Below, in pieces: positions 15,811 through 24,185 of a stretch of DNA of 32,518 nucleotides. The first letter of the stretch is position 1. Each line of letters opens with the position of its first letter. The notes beneath the pieces were generated by a model that was given only the letters and a program-made list of their open reading frames with translations, was not told where the DNA came from and did no database searches. The DNA comes from Bifidobacteriaceae bacterium (lineage in GTDB: Bacteria; Actinomycetota; Actinomycetes; Actinomycetales; WQXJ01): positions 1 to 32,518 of the forward strand of contig JAIRYJ010000033.1 in NCBI GenBank assembly GCA_031267825.1. Direction: 5' to 3'. The position numbers and the translations under genes are program-made.

Positions 15811-16065
15811 GCCGTTTGGCACAGGCTTCGGCCTGAGCGTCCGGGCCAAACTGATCAAAGAGACGGCCGCCCAGGCACCTTCAAGCAGGAGGAATCCCCA
15901 CTGCGCCTCAATCATCGCGTCAGCGGCCAGGATGCCTGATCCGGCGGCGTTCACCGTCAGGTAGGTGACGGACTTTGGGTCGAGGATGCCCCATTGGGAC
16001 AGGGCGAACCCAGCCAGAACGGCTAGAGATCCGATGATCTGAATGGTCATGCTCACTGACGGCAC
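15760..16065 (-). CDS. CBU_0592-like small membrane protein
   Basis: 101 residues from a GTG at 16,065; ATG 16,050 (MTIQIIGSLAVLAGF) is the more usual family start. Three hydrophobic segments span about residues 7-25, 31-52 and 57-74, with the family-like stretch LTVNAAGSGILAADA and EGAWAAVSLISL. Function unknown. The last 27 residues (from about RTLRPKP) are read from the loop and far arm of the inverted repeat at 15,792-15,865 and from the antisense strand of the ATPase relic, so the native C terminus has probably been replaced. Confidence 0.72.
   Translation of the reverse strand: MPSVSMTIQIIGSLAVLAGFALSQWGILDPKSVTYLTVNAAGSGILAADAMIEAQWGFLLLEGAWAAVSLISLARTLRPKPVPNGQTDQRDVAARPALFEP
15792..15865. 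repeat. 22-bp inverted repeat at a relic-gene junction
   Basis: Arms 15,792-15,813 and 15,844-15,865 are reverse complements at 21 of 22 positions. The 30-nt loop holds a further hairpin (CAGGC-TTCG-GCCTG). The left arm continues the ATPase relic; the right arm is inside the CBU_0592-like coding region. There is no T tract. Confidence 0.75.
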
Positions 16066-16234
16066 CTGCTTTATGGTATGTCGCCGTCCGGCCAGTTACG
16101 GCAGGCCACGTCTCCGACTAGGCGAGATTCAGGCACAAGCGGCAACCCTCCCGGTAGTTCCAGCGTGGTTTTATCGACCGCTCGTAAACCAGTTGGAAGC
16201 GGTCCACGGGCAGCACTGTAATGTCAGTTTCGTT

Positions 16235-17047
16235 CTATTTTGTAGCCAGGACGATGCCGCCCACCGGGATCTGTGACGCCGTCAGGTTAAGTGGGTCACG
16301 CCATTGGTCCGCCTCAATTGATTCGACATAACGTGCCTGAATGTTCAGTTCATCAGCCAGCAAGTAGACGTTTTGTGTCATGGCACCAACGGCGATATAT
16401 CCGTTATTGGTGTTGCCTTTGACTTTGTCTTGGTCAATGACCAACAACATCAGGCAGGGTGCTTGTTTAGCGTAACCTTGGGTCACCAAGTTGGACCTTA
16501 CATCAGCCTCAGTTAGCGAAACCAGCTTGTTAGTTGCCCAGTCGTAGCGTGACACACCAGCGGCGGTCGCTAAATAGACCGAGACATACGGTTCGGCATG
16601 CATCGCTAAAGGCACCACAAATCCGCTGCCGCCACGGTTCAATCCGGTGGCCGCCCAAGCTAAAGCCAACTGGGCCGGATCAGTTACTGGTTTGTCTGTG
16701 AAATCTCCGGCTAGTGCCGAATTGCGTCGTTCGAGGGCTTCAATGATGGCGGATTCGGTATCTGTCAGAACTGGTTTGAGTTCCAGTTCGGCCCGGGTGT
16801 CAATCGCGGGCCGGGCTGGCCGGGAGTAGTTCAACCAAATGACCCCAGCCCAGCCGACCGCCGCCACCATCAACACCACCACCAACGCGACAACCAGGGC
16901 GGCGGTCCTCGCCGCCGCTGGGCGTTTCCGGCCGGGCCCGGCCGGAGCATCACTGATCGGCCCATCCGGGACATCGCTGACGGGTCCGCCCGGAGCATCG
17001 CTGGTGGACTGGTCTGTTTTGGCGGGGTCCCGACTCATGCGCTTCAC
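16235..17047 (-). CDS. Membrane-anchored nitroreductase/SagB-like protein
   Basis: 270 residues from a GTG at 17,047; ATG 17,038 is an alternative. A Pro/Gly/Asp-rich cytoplasmic tail (1-42) precedes one transmembrane segment (about 46-72). The outer domain follows the order of the SagB-type nitroreductases: an RRN in the position of the FMN-binding RRS (about 105-107), PAQLALAWAATGLNR, then VYLATAAGVSRYDW, DVRSNLVTQGYAKQAPCLMLLVI, and GAMTQNVYLLADELNIQARYV. FMN binding is expected but the canonical RRS is changed. Signal-anchor topology puts the domain outside the membrane, which is unusual for a flavin oxidoreductase. Single gene; substrate unknown. Confidence 0.68.
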   Translation of the reverse strand: MKRMSRDPAKTDQSTSDAPGGPVSDVPDGPISDAPAGPGRKRPAAARTAALVVALVVVLMVAAVGWAGVIWLNYSRPARPAIDTRAELELKPVLTDTESAIIEALERRNSALAGDFTDKPVTDPAQLALAWAATGLNRGGSGFVVPLAMHAEPYVSVYLATAAGVSRYDWATNKLVSLTEADVRSNLVTQGYAKQAPCLMLLVIDQDKVKGNTNNGYIAVGAMTQNVYLLADELNIQARYVESIEADQWRDPLNLTASQIPVGGIVLATK

Positions 17048-17113
17048 AATAGCGCCCGGTCCGCCCCCCTCAGATGCCTAATGATCTTCCCGGTCTATTG
17101 CCTGACCCGTCTT

Positions 17114-17130
17114 GTATGCTTTCAGCATAC
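17114..17130 (+). promoter_or_regulatory. Operator-like palindrome before relB
   Basis: GTATGCT (17,114-17,120), TTC, AGCATAC (17,124-17,130): a perfect 7-bp inverted repeat 24 bp before the RelB start, overlapping a -10-like TATGCT. Position and symmetry fit RelB autorepression. Confidence 0.55.
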
Positions 17131-17154
17131 GAAACACTCGCGTGAGGAGATGTG

Positions 17155-17433
17155 ATGAAGACAGCATTGGTGCAGGTGCGAGTCGAGGACCAAGTCAAGC
17201 GGCAGGCGGACGAGCTCTTCGCTGATCTTGGCATGGACACCGCCACCGCCGTACGGATGTTCCTGGTTCAGGCCATCCAAACGCATGGCTTGCCCTTTGA
17301 GGTCATCCGTCAACGCCCCTACAACTCCACTACTGAAGCGGCCATCCAGCAGGCCGCGGCTATTTCAACCGGTCAAGAACAGGTCGAGTCATTCGAATCG
17401 TTCGATGCTTTTAGACGCTCAGCCGGTTTGTGA
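17155..17433 (+). CDS. RelB/DinJ-family antitoxin, apparently orphan
   Basis: 92 residues from ATG 17,155, which has AGGAG six bases upstream (a GTG at 17,152 is less likely). It has an RHH dimer domain, VQVRVEDQVKRQADELFADLGMDTATAVRMFL, followed by the DinJ-type GLPFEV motif and a C-terminal tail that in homologues wraps the toxin. No RelE/YafQ gene follows: a GTG overlapping the stop opens only seven codons. It may still regulate its own promoter or act on toxins encoded elsewhere. Confidence 0.88.
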   Translation: MKTALVQVRVEDQVKRQADELFADLGMDTATAVRMFLVQAIQTHGLPFEVIRQRPYNSTTEAAIQQAAAISTGQEQVESFESFDAFRRSAGL

Positions 17434-17453
17434 GTCAATACAGGTCGGAGTGA
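17430..17453 (+). pseudogene. Possible stub of the lost RelE/YafQ toxin
   Basis: GTG at 17,430 overlaps the relB stop (GTGA), the usual geometry of relBE-type pairs. It encodes only MSQYRSE before a TGA; the MSxYR start resembles RelE-family N termini. The evidence is position plus a few residues, so this is weak. Confidence 0.3.
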
Positions 17454-17474
17454 AACGGAGCATCTTATGGCGCC

Positions 17475-17790
17475 TCAGCTATGCGGCGGGCTGTCGTCAG
17501 GAAGCTGATCAGGTCGCGGCAAACCCGCGCTAGCCAAAACGAGGTCAGATGCCCGGTAGACGTCCGTCGCGCCATCAACCCGCACAACCCAGCCGTACTT
17601 GACCGCGCGGTTTATCGCCGCGACAATTGGGCCCCTGGTGGCAGACCAGCCGGGATCGACCCACCCTTCATCCACGAACGCATCCATGATCTGCGCAACT
17701 GTAACGGGCCGACGGACCCGCCTCGCGATCAAACCAACCCGGTAGCTTGTCTTCCTGTTCGCCGATCACGGCATCGAGTTCCTCAAGTCG
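17475..17790 (-). pseudogene. Decayed gene with a frameshift, helix-turn-helix-like
   Basis: The 3' part (17,475-17,732) reads as a protein-like sequence, VTVAQIMDAFVDEGWVDPGW and GPIVAAINRAVKYGWVVRVD, suggestive of a small winged-helix domain. The upstream part is protein-like in another frame (RLEELDAVIGEQEDKLPGWF), with a stop codon just before it and no start. I read this as one gene broken by a frameshift. The product family is not recognised. The 17,434-17,894 interval otherwise holds nothing I can support. Confidence 0.45.
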
Positions 17791-17894
17791 TTTAGGCGAT
17801 CATCGGCCAACGGTCAGGTGCGGGCTTAGGAGCCGTAACCGCCAAGACCTCACAGTTACGCTGTCAACATGCCGATTGAAGAGTTGATGACCGA

Positions 17895-19505
17895 ATGACC
17901 GCCGACCCGCCGACGCCTCCCCGCGACCAGACCACACCGGGCCTGGAACAGGCCTTGGCTGACAACCTGGCAAGCTGGGATGAGCGCGCCCAGCTACACG
18001 TCGAATCCTATGACGCGTTCGCTTTAGCTGATTCGCCAAACCTGATCGGGCCAGTCGTGCGGGCCGGAGCCGAGCTAATGGCACCCCACTTGCCTGGCGG
18101 TTCGCTGGCCGGCCTGAAATTAGCCCATCTGCAATGTCACATCGGCACTGACTCGCTTGGCCTGGCCCGGCTTGGCGCCACGGTCACCGGCGTTGACTTC
18201 TCCGGCGAGGCGGTCAAAATCGCCAAGTCGCTGGCTGAGCGGTCCGGTTTAGCGGACCGGTTGCGGTTTGTTCAGACATCCATCGCCGCAGCCCCAGCGG
18301 CGTTAGGAGAACAACAGTACGATGCCGTCTACACAAGCGTCGGAGTATTGCGCTGGTTACCGGACCTAGCGGCTTGGGCTACCACCATTAGTCGTTTACT
18401 GAAGCCCGGCGGGCTGTTCTTCATCCATGAAGACCACCCCATGTTGGACGCCTTGGAATGGGACGGCGAACAAGGCAGGCTTTTCGCCGCCTGGCCTTAC
18501 TTCAATTCGCCTGAGCCTGTGACCTGGGATGATGGTGCCGACTACTCCAGTCCTCAAGTGTTGAGCCATAAACGGAGCCACGAATGGGCCCATCCGCTTT
18601 GCGAGATCTTTGGCGCGCTGACAGACCAAGGACTGCGCATCGAATCATTCCGCGAACACCAGACCATGTTCTGGCAGCCGCACCAAGCGATCGTCCCCAA
18701 CGCCGCGAGCACCGGCTTTGAACTGGCTGACCACCCGGAACGGGTTCCGCTGATGTTCTCACTCGCGGCCCGCAAACCCGACGCCGTGACTAGCAGCGCA
18801 GCGGGCGGGGCGGCATCGTCCAAACAAGAAACCGACCCAAGCGAAGACCTAGACGACGCGCTAAAACAAGTCTTGTGGCGCCAACTGCGAGACCAGCGTG
18901 AAAGCCTGCTTTGGAAACTGGAGGGCTTAGGCGAACAGGCCGCCCGCTGGCCAATGACCGGCACCGGAACCAACCTGCTCGGCATAGTTAAACACGTCGC
19001 CAGTGTCGAATCCGAATACCTTGGTAGCTGCTTCGGGAGGCCAGGGCCTGACCAGTTGCTCTGGCTGGAGGAGGCTTCCCAGTTGGACAACAACGCCGAC
19101 ATGTGGGCCACGCCCGAACAATCAATCGAATGGGTGATCGCCTTCTACCGCCGGGTTTGGGCGCATTCCGACCAGACCATCGCACAACTGTCGCTCCACA
19201 GTGAAGGATTTGTGCCTTGGTGGGGTGAGGACGGCCACGCTGTGACGCTCGGGCGGATCATGACGCATTTGATCGCTGAAACCGCTAGGCATCTTGGCCA
19301 AGCTGACATTTTGCGTGAACAAACCGACGGCCAGACCGGATATCGCCCGCCTCCGGGCCACTCCAACCTGCCTGAACGGGACCAGCGGTGGTGGGAGGAT
19401 TACCGCGCTCACCTGGAGGCTGTCGCCAGATCCTTCGCCAGTGACACGTCCGTCCCACCGGCGGCACCCGATTCGTTGAACGAGGAACCAGAAGGCGTAG
19501 CATGA
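17895..19505 (+). CDS. SAM-dependent methyltransferase fused to a DinB/DUF664 domain
   Basis: 536 residues in one frame. Residues about 40-290 form a class I methyltransferase: motif I LQCHIGTDSLGLARLGATVTGVD (positions 79-101), motif IV YDAVYTSVGVLRW, and LLKPGGLFFIHED. A Ser/Ala linker (about 295-318) leads to a DUF664 DinB four-helix domain (319-525) with metal-site histidines H367, H458 and H466 and the typical RHLGQADILRE segment. DinB/DUF664 proteins in actinobacteria include mycothiol-dependent transferases; the N-terminal half resembles small-molecule methyltransferases. The two parts are usually separate genes as far as I know. An aldo/keto reductase gene follows after 47 bp and is likely co-transcribed. 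Confidence 0.88.
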   Translation: MTADPPTPPRDQTTPGLEQALADNLASWDERAQLHVESYDAFALADSPNLIGPVVRAGAELMAPHLPGGSLAGLKLAHLQCHIGTDSLGLARLGATVTGVDFSGEAVKIAKSLAERSGLADRLRFVQTSIAAAPAALGEQQYDAVYTSVGVLRWLPDLAAWATTISRLLKPGGLFFIHEDHPMLDALEWDGEQGRLFAAWPYFNSPEPVTWDDGADYSSPQVLSHKRSHEWAHPLCEIFGALTDQGLRIESFREHQTMFWQPHQAIVPNAASTGFELADHPERVPLMFSLAARKPDAVTSSAAGGAASSKQETDPSEDLDDALKQVLWRQLRDQRESLLWKLEGLGEQAARWPMTGTGTNLLGIVKHVASVESEYLGSCFGRPGPDQLLWLEEASQLDNNADMWATPEQSIEWVIAFYRRVWAHSDQTIAQLSLHSEGFVPWWGEDGHAVTLGRIMTHLIAETARHLGQADILREQTDGQTGYRPPPGHSNLPERDQRWWEDYRAHLEAVARSFASDTSVPPAAPDSLNEEPEGVA

Positions 19506-19552
19506 TCAGCGCCGCCTCCACGTAACACCCACTTCAGGAATGAGGCTCGCCC

Positions 19553-20431
19553 ATGAAAACCAGGAAACTCGGCCCATACGAGGTCAGCGCCGTATCGATG
19601 GGAGCGATGCGGCTGTCAATCGAAGGACGCCCGGCGCGCGAACAAGCCATCCAAACAATCCATGCCGCTTTGGACGCCGGCATCAACCACATTGACACCG
19701 CCTACGCTTACCGCCAGCCTGGTGAACCCGAAGGACACAACCACAAACTGATCGCCGAGACGCTCTCCACTTGGGCCGGAGGTGATCCGTCAAGCATCGT
19801 GGTGGCCACCAAGGGCGGGCATCTGCGCAACGCTGAGGACCGGCCAGGCCGCTGGAGCCAAAACGGTCACCCAGCCCACCTCAAACTGGTAGCTGAATGG
19901 TCACTGCGTGAACTCGGCAGCGCGGCACTTGACCTGTACTACTACCACCGGCCGGACCTGAACATCCCTTACGCCGATTCAGTCGGGGCGCTGCGGGAGT
20001 TATTAGACGCTGGAGTGATCAAGTCGGCTGGTGTCTCAAATGTTGACGCGGACCAGCTCCGCATCGCCCATGAGATTCTTGGCGACGATTTGGCCGCCGT
20101 TGAGAACCGGTTCGGGCCTGATTGGCGGGCCAGCGATGAGGTTCTGCGTTTGACTGGTGAACTTGGTATCGCCTTTGTGCCTTACCATTCGGCCGGTGGT
20201 TTGACCGCACCAGACGGCGCCACCAGGTTCCCAGCTTTCCATCGCATCGCCTCGGAGCGCGGCATCTCGGTTCAACGCCTAGCGTTGGCTTGGGAACTGG
20301 CTTTGGGCGAACATGTCGTGGTCATACCTGGGACTTCGCGGCCCGCCTCGATTTTGGATTCGCTGGCCGCGGCCGGTGATGTCTTGACGGACGGCGAACT
20401 GGCCAGCCTGAACGCCGACATTTGGCCGTAG
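19553..20431 (+). CDS. Aldo/keto reductase
   Basis: 292 residues, a TIM barrel with the full AKR tetrad: D48 and Y53 in HIDTAYAY, K87 in VVATKGG, and H132 in LYYYHRPD. NADPH contacts near the C terminus are consistent (VVVIPGTSRPASI). The length is normal for the AKR5/AKR13-like groups. It reduces carbonyl compounds with NADPH; the substrate is unknown. It starts 47 bp after the methyltransferase-DinB gene and probably belongs to the same transcript. Confidence 0.92.
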   Translation: MKTRKLGPYEVSAVSMGAMRLSIEGRPAREQAIQTIHAALDAGINHIDTAYAYRQPGEPEGHNHKLIAETLSTWAGGDPSSIVVATKGGHLRNAEDRPGRWSQNGHPAHLKLVAEWSLRELGSAALDLYYYHRPDLNIPYADSVGALRELLDAGVIKSAGVSNVDADQLRIAHEILGDDLAAVENRFGPDWRASDEVLRLTGELGIAFVPYHSAGGLTAPDGATRFPAFHRIASERGISVQRLALAWELALGEHVVVIPGTSRPASILDSLAAAGDVLTDGELASLNADIWP

Positions 20432-20563
20432 CCGCTAGCCGACCTGTGGCGAGTCAAAGCGCCGCTGGTGCTATCCGAATTGACCGGCTGATCGCAAAGC
20501 GCTGCCGGGACGGCCACAGGGGCGCCGCCCGGCTGACCCACGGCTGTTAGAAAAGGCATGGTT

Positions 20564-21697
20564 ATGCGATTCGTGATGGCACCTGACTCGTTCAAGGAGT
20601 CAATGTCGGCGGCAGCGGCCGCCGCCGCTCTAACGGACGGGGTGCGCCAAGCGATACCTGACGCTGTCTGCGTCGAAAAACCGATGAGTGACGGCGGTGA
20701 GGGCATGACGGCTGTGCTGCTGTCCGCCACAGGCGGGCAGCTAGCCAGTGCCGCCGCCCGCAACGCCTTGGGCGAACCTGTCACCAGCCATTTTGGCTTG
20801 ACCGGCGACGGCCCAGCCGGTCGGGGCGTGGCTGTGATTGAGGCCGCCAGTGTGATCGGTTTGGAACTGATCCGGCCGGGCCAACGTGACATCATGCGGT
20901 CGAACAGCGCTGGGCTGGGTGACCTGATGGGTGCCGCCAGCCGCCTGGGAGCCACCAAAGTGCTGATCGGCTTGGGCGGGACGGCCACCTGTGATGGTGG
21001 GGCCGGTCTGTTGACCGCTTTGGGTGCCCGCTTGTATGACGCCACTGGTGCCCTGGTAGAGCCTCTGCCTGGGCTCTTGCATTTGGTCAAACGGGTTGAT
21101 CTGTCCCAGATCAGACCACTGCCAACGGTTCAGGCCGCCTGCGATGTGACCAATCGGCTGCTCGGACCGGACGGAGCGGCAGCGGTCTTCGCCCCTCAAA
21201 AAGGCGCCACAGCCAGTCAGGTAAAGGCACTTGAAGCGGGCCTTCGCCAGTTCGCCGCTGCCCTTGAAACCGTCACTGGACGTGGCATCCGTGACATCCC
21301 TGGGACGGGAGCGGCCGGTGGGATTGGCGCTGCCCTGGCGGCACTTGGGGTTGAACTGTGTCCTGGAGCCAAACTGGTGGCGGATGTGATCGGATTGGGC
21401 CGGGCTGTTACTGGTGCCGATTGGGTTGTGACCGGCGAAGGCTCAGTTGATGGCCAGACTCTGGCCGGCAAGGCGCCTGCCGTTGTGGCGGCGATCGCGT
21501 CAGGCCGTGGCGTCGGTTGTGTAGCTTTCGCTGGGCGGACTGGCCCTGGGGCCTCCCGCCTAGTCGGCTCCGTCTTCCGCGAACTGATTCAGATCACCCC
21601 GCCAGATCAAGACCAGGCCACTGCTTTAGAGACCGGACCGGCTAATCTGCGCACCGCAGCGGCCGCCTGGGCGGGCCGGCTGGCGACCCGGGCGTAG
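20564..21697 (+). CDS. Glycerate kinase (GarK/GlxK type)
   Basis: 377 residues from ATG 20,564, whose AAGG site is 7-8 bases upstream; an ATG at 20,558 is too close. The family start MRFVMAPDSFKESMSA, the PMSDGGEG motif (about 41-48), GLGGTATCDGGAG (about 138-150) and TGEGSVDGQT (about 289-298) are all present. It phosphorylates D-glycerate, giving 2-phosphoglycerate in the GarK-type class, at the end of glyoxylate/glucarate degradation. No other gene of such a pathway is adjacent, so it is probably a single gene. Two strong hairpins lie downstream. Confidence 0.93.
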   Translation: MRFVMAPDSFKESMSAAAAAAALTDGVRQAIPDAVCVEKPMSDGGEGMTAVLLSATGGQLASAAARNALGEPVTSHFGLTGDGPAGRGVAVIEAASVIGLELIRPGQRDIMRSNSAGLGDLMGAASRLGATKVLIGLGGTATCDGGAGLLTALGARLYDATGALVEPLPGLLHLVKRVDLSQIRPLPTVQAACDVTNRLLGPDGAAAVFAPQKGATASQVKALEAGLRQFAAALETVTGRGIRDIPGTGAAGGIGAALAALGVELCPGAKLVADVIGLGRAVTGADWVVTGEGSVDGQTLAGKAPAVVAAIASGRGVGCVAFAGRTGPGASRLVGSVFRELIQITPPDQDQATALETGPANLRTAAAAWAGRLATRA

Positions 21698-21726
21698 CCG
21701 CGAATCAACTGCCCAGCCCTAGCGGA

Positions 21727-21764
21727 CCCGGCCCGACCGGTCACTTGCCGGTCCGCGGGCCGGG
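21727..21764. repeat. GC-rich nested hairpin downstream of glycerate kinase
   Basis: CCCGGCCCG (21,727-21,735) and CGGGCCGGG (21,756-21,764) pair perfectly over 9 bp and enclose ACCGG/CCGGT. It may end glycerate kinase transcription; there is no T tract. Confidence 0.5.
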
Positions 21765-21830
21765 CCTGTGATAAAGCCGCAGGTCAGTTACACACCTCCA
21801 ACCCGGCCCGTCCGGCCCCAACTAATCCAG

Positions 21831-21853
21831 CCCGTCCGGCCTAGCCGGACGGG
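21831..21853. terminator. Perfect hairpin between convergent genes
   Basis: CCCGTCCGGC and GCCGGACGGG pair over 10 bp with loop CTA, 20 bp before the end of the ATPase gene (- strand). A bidirectional terminator is likely from its position. Confidence 0.55.
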
Positions 21854-21872
21854 CCCAGACCAAGACCAACCC

Positions 21873-24185
21873 TTAGCGCCCCTGTTTCGCCAAAGATGGC
21901 ATCCGCCCGTTGCTGGAGGAACCGGATGCTTGACCGGCCCGGTCCACCGCGGCTTGGGCGCGGGCCCTAGCCCCGGCCCGTTTGAGGTCCTCTGTGATTG
22001 TCTCCGGACTGACTGTCGGAAGGCCCCGATACGGATCGGACAATAGTTTGTGCGACCGTGCTATGACACGATTGATCCGCCAGGCGCGCAACTCAACATC
22101 TTCTAGCGCGGCGGCCTGCCGTTTGAAGAAGTCAAACTCAATTGAGAATGGTTCGGACGGACGGCCGTCTCGTGACACCACTGCCACACCAGTTAGGTCA
22201 GGCATTCTGGTCAGGTCACGAACAGGCCAGTTGTTCAACATCAAGGAGGCTTGGGCGGCGTCATGCGGATTGCCGGTGCGCAACTGGACGTAGGACCCGG
22301 CATTGGCCGACAGCGCGTCTTTCAACTGATAGCGAAGCTGATCTGGACGCTGATGGCAGACGATCACACCGACCCCAAATTTCCGGGCCTCGTCCAGCAG
22401 TGATGGTAAAGCCCCGTATTGGAACAAGTGCGCCTCATCAATCACCAAATAGAACGGCTTGGACCGGTCCTTGCGGGCCAACATGGCCTGCCGTAACTCA
22501 GCCACCAAACAGCAACCAATCAACTGGGCTGATCGCTCCCCCAGTTCCGCTAACCCCAGGTTGACTAGCACCACCTGCGAACGATCCATCGCAGTCGTCA
22601 AATCGAAGGCGTGCGCCCCACTGCCAAGCAGGCGCACCAGACCATGCGATCCGTTGACTTCCTCGCCTTTGCATTCCAACCATCCCCACAGGTCGGAGGA
22701 GGAATCATTGGAAACGTTGACCAGCACTTGAGTGATCTGGCGTGACAGCGCCGGATCAATTGGCAGGAGTGCCGCAGCCAGGTCACGGCAAAGGTCACGG
22801 CTACCTAGAATCGCGAAGATCATCACCAGTGAAACGTTCGGGCCGTAGACTTTCCGGCTGCCACGGGCCGCGAGTCCGAAGGCACGCCGCCAACGTGGGC
22901 CGGTGAATTCCTCAGAGTCCCGGTCAACAATCATGTTGACAAACGCCTGGAGGCGGGCCTCAAATTCTGCCAGATGGAGAGCCGCCAGCGGGTTGATCGG
23001 CACGATGTGTTCGGTATCAGACAGATCGGCGTAAAGCACTCTGTCCGGGTCGCTGATGTCTCCCATCAGGTCATGGCACAACGTGCCGGGCGGGTCAAGC
23101 GCCATCATGCCGCAGCCGTCCTCGATAAGCTGTCCCATCAAGGCCCGCACAGCGACCGATTTACCCGCTCCGGTTGCCCCCACCAACCGCATGTGGCGTA
23201 GCAAGTCAGTGGGTGAAACCCAGACGGATTGAGACTTTTGCCTGACGTCAACACTGCGGCCAAGGCGGTAGGCCACGGCCGGCTTGGGTGGACGGTCGTA
23301 AGGTATCAGGTTACGTCGCTGCGGCAGCACTTTCATACCAGGTACGGGCCGGTTTTCGCCCGCTGCGGGGAGGTGGACGATGGCGCCCACCGCACCTTCC
23401 GGCAGCACATGGCCTCGTAGACAGTCAACCGTTAGCTGTCGCAACTCAACACGGTCAACTGGCTCGATTGAGCGGACCTCGACTCGTTGGGAAATCATCA
23501 TTACTTCAGCCAGAGCCCGGGCCGGTATCCGGTCGCAAGCCGAGTGAAGGAAGGTTCGGACCCGGATTGGCGTGCCACGGTACATCTGCCATTCGGCTTT
23601 GGGCGCACCGGTGAAGGCTTTACCCCAGGTGTCATCAACTAGTTGTTGTTCGATCTGTGTAGCTGGCGACAATGACACTGAAACGGCCGCGCCCGGCCAG
23701 TTCAGGACTGATAACAGGTCCCACATCGGATCTCGCAGACCAATGGCTACGGCATCGCGCCCAAGGCCAGTCTTGGACGAATCGTCTGGAGCGCCGACCA
23801 GCTGGGCGTAGTCGTCAGCTCTGGCGGCTTGGCGTGGCACGATCTCCGCCATCGCTTCAGCTAGCTTAGGCATTTGTGTGGTGGATTTGATGACAGCGAT
23901 CGGCCGGAGAGCGTATTTCAGGTCATCCAACCAGTCTTCTGGGGCTTCCTGGTTTACCCAGCCGCACATCCGCACGGCTCCTTTGTCGCCTTCTAGCACG
24001 ATGGTCAGCATCGCGTCATATGGCCAGTTCTTGACCACATTTCTGGTGTTCGCCACCGCCCAGGCGGCGGCTTTGTCGGGTTGGGTGCCGGGAACTAGTC
24101 CGGCCACTTTGAAGGCTATCGGAGACCGGTCACAGACCGGCCCCTGGTTGGCGCTGGTTTGTTCTGGCGTTCTGCGCGCACTCAT
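21873..24185 (-). CDS. VirD4/HerA-like P-loop ATPase
   Basis: 770 residues. The N-terminal 300 residues have no motif I recognise. The motor domain has Walker A GATGAGKS (336-343), Walker B YLVIDEAHLF (579-588) and a CHQRPDQL segment (610-617) where DNA-pumping ATPases carry a sensor and arginine-rich loop. The order resembles conjugation coupling proteins and HerA/FtsK relatives (DUF87 and TraG/VirD4 groups). No transmembrane segment is obvious and no relaxase or mating-channel gene is nearby, so a role in conjugation is not supported by context. The C terminus is Arg/Ala/Ser-rich and probably disordered. A SLOG-like gene lies upstream on the same strand across a 340-bp gap. Confidence 0.8.
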   Translation of the reverse strand: MSARRTPEQTSANQGPVCDRSPIAFKVAGLVPGTQPDKAAAWAVANTRNVVKNWPYDAMLTIVLEGDKGAVRMCGWVNQEAPEDWLDDLKYALRPIAVIKSTTQMPKLAEAMAEIVPRQAARADDYAQLVGAPDDSSKTGLGRDAVAIGLRDPMWDLLSVLNWPGAAVSVSLSPATQIEQQLVDDTWGKAFTGAPKAEWQMYRGTPIRVRTFLHSACDRIPARALAEVMMISQRVEVRSIEPVDRVELRQLTVDCLRGHVLPEGAVGAIVHLPAAGENRPVPGMKVLPQRRNLIPYDRPPKPAVAYRLGRSVDVRQKSQSVWVSPTDLLRHMRLVGATGAGKSVAVRALMGQLIEDGCGMMALDPPGTLCHDLMGDISDPDRVLYADLSDTEHIVPINPLAALHLAEFEARLQAFVNMIVDRDSEEFTGPRWRRAFGLAARGSRKVYGPNVSLVMIFAILGSRDLCRDLAAALLPIDPALSRQITQVLVNVSNDSSSDLWGWLECKGEEVNGSHGLVRLLGSGAHAFDLTTAMDRSQVVLVNLGLAELGERSAQLIGCCLVAELRQAMLARKDRSKPFYLVIDEAHLFQYGALPSLLDEARKFGVGVIVCHQRPDQLRYQLKDALSANAGSYVQLRTGNPHDAAQASLMLNNWPVRDLTRMPDLTGVAVVSRDGRPSEPFSIEFDFFKRQAAALEDVELRAWRINRVIARSHKLLSDPYRGLPTVSPETITEDLKRAGARARAQAAVDRAGQASGSSSNGRMPSLAKQGR

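Noticed and set aside
12157..17900. Integrated element with att sites at the tRNA
   Set aside because: No integrase gene and no repeat of the tRNA 3' end could be found downstream, so an integrative element is not claimed.
20272..21090. 272-codon - strand frame opposite glycerate kinase
   Set aside because: Antisense to conserved glycerate kinase motifs; Pro/Ser/Ala-rich shadow.
21873..24185. Conjugation coupling protein of an integrated conjugative element
   Set aside because: No relaxase, mating-channel, replication or integrase gene is present in the window; only the ATPase fold supports the idea.
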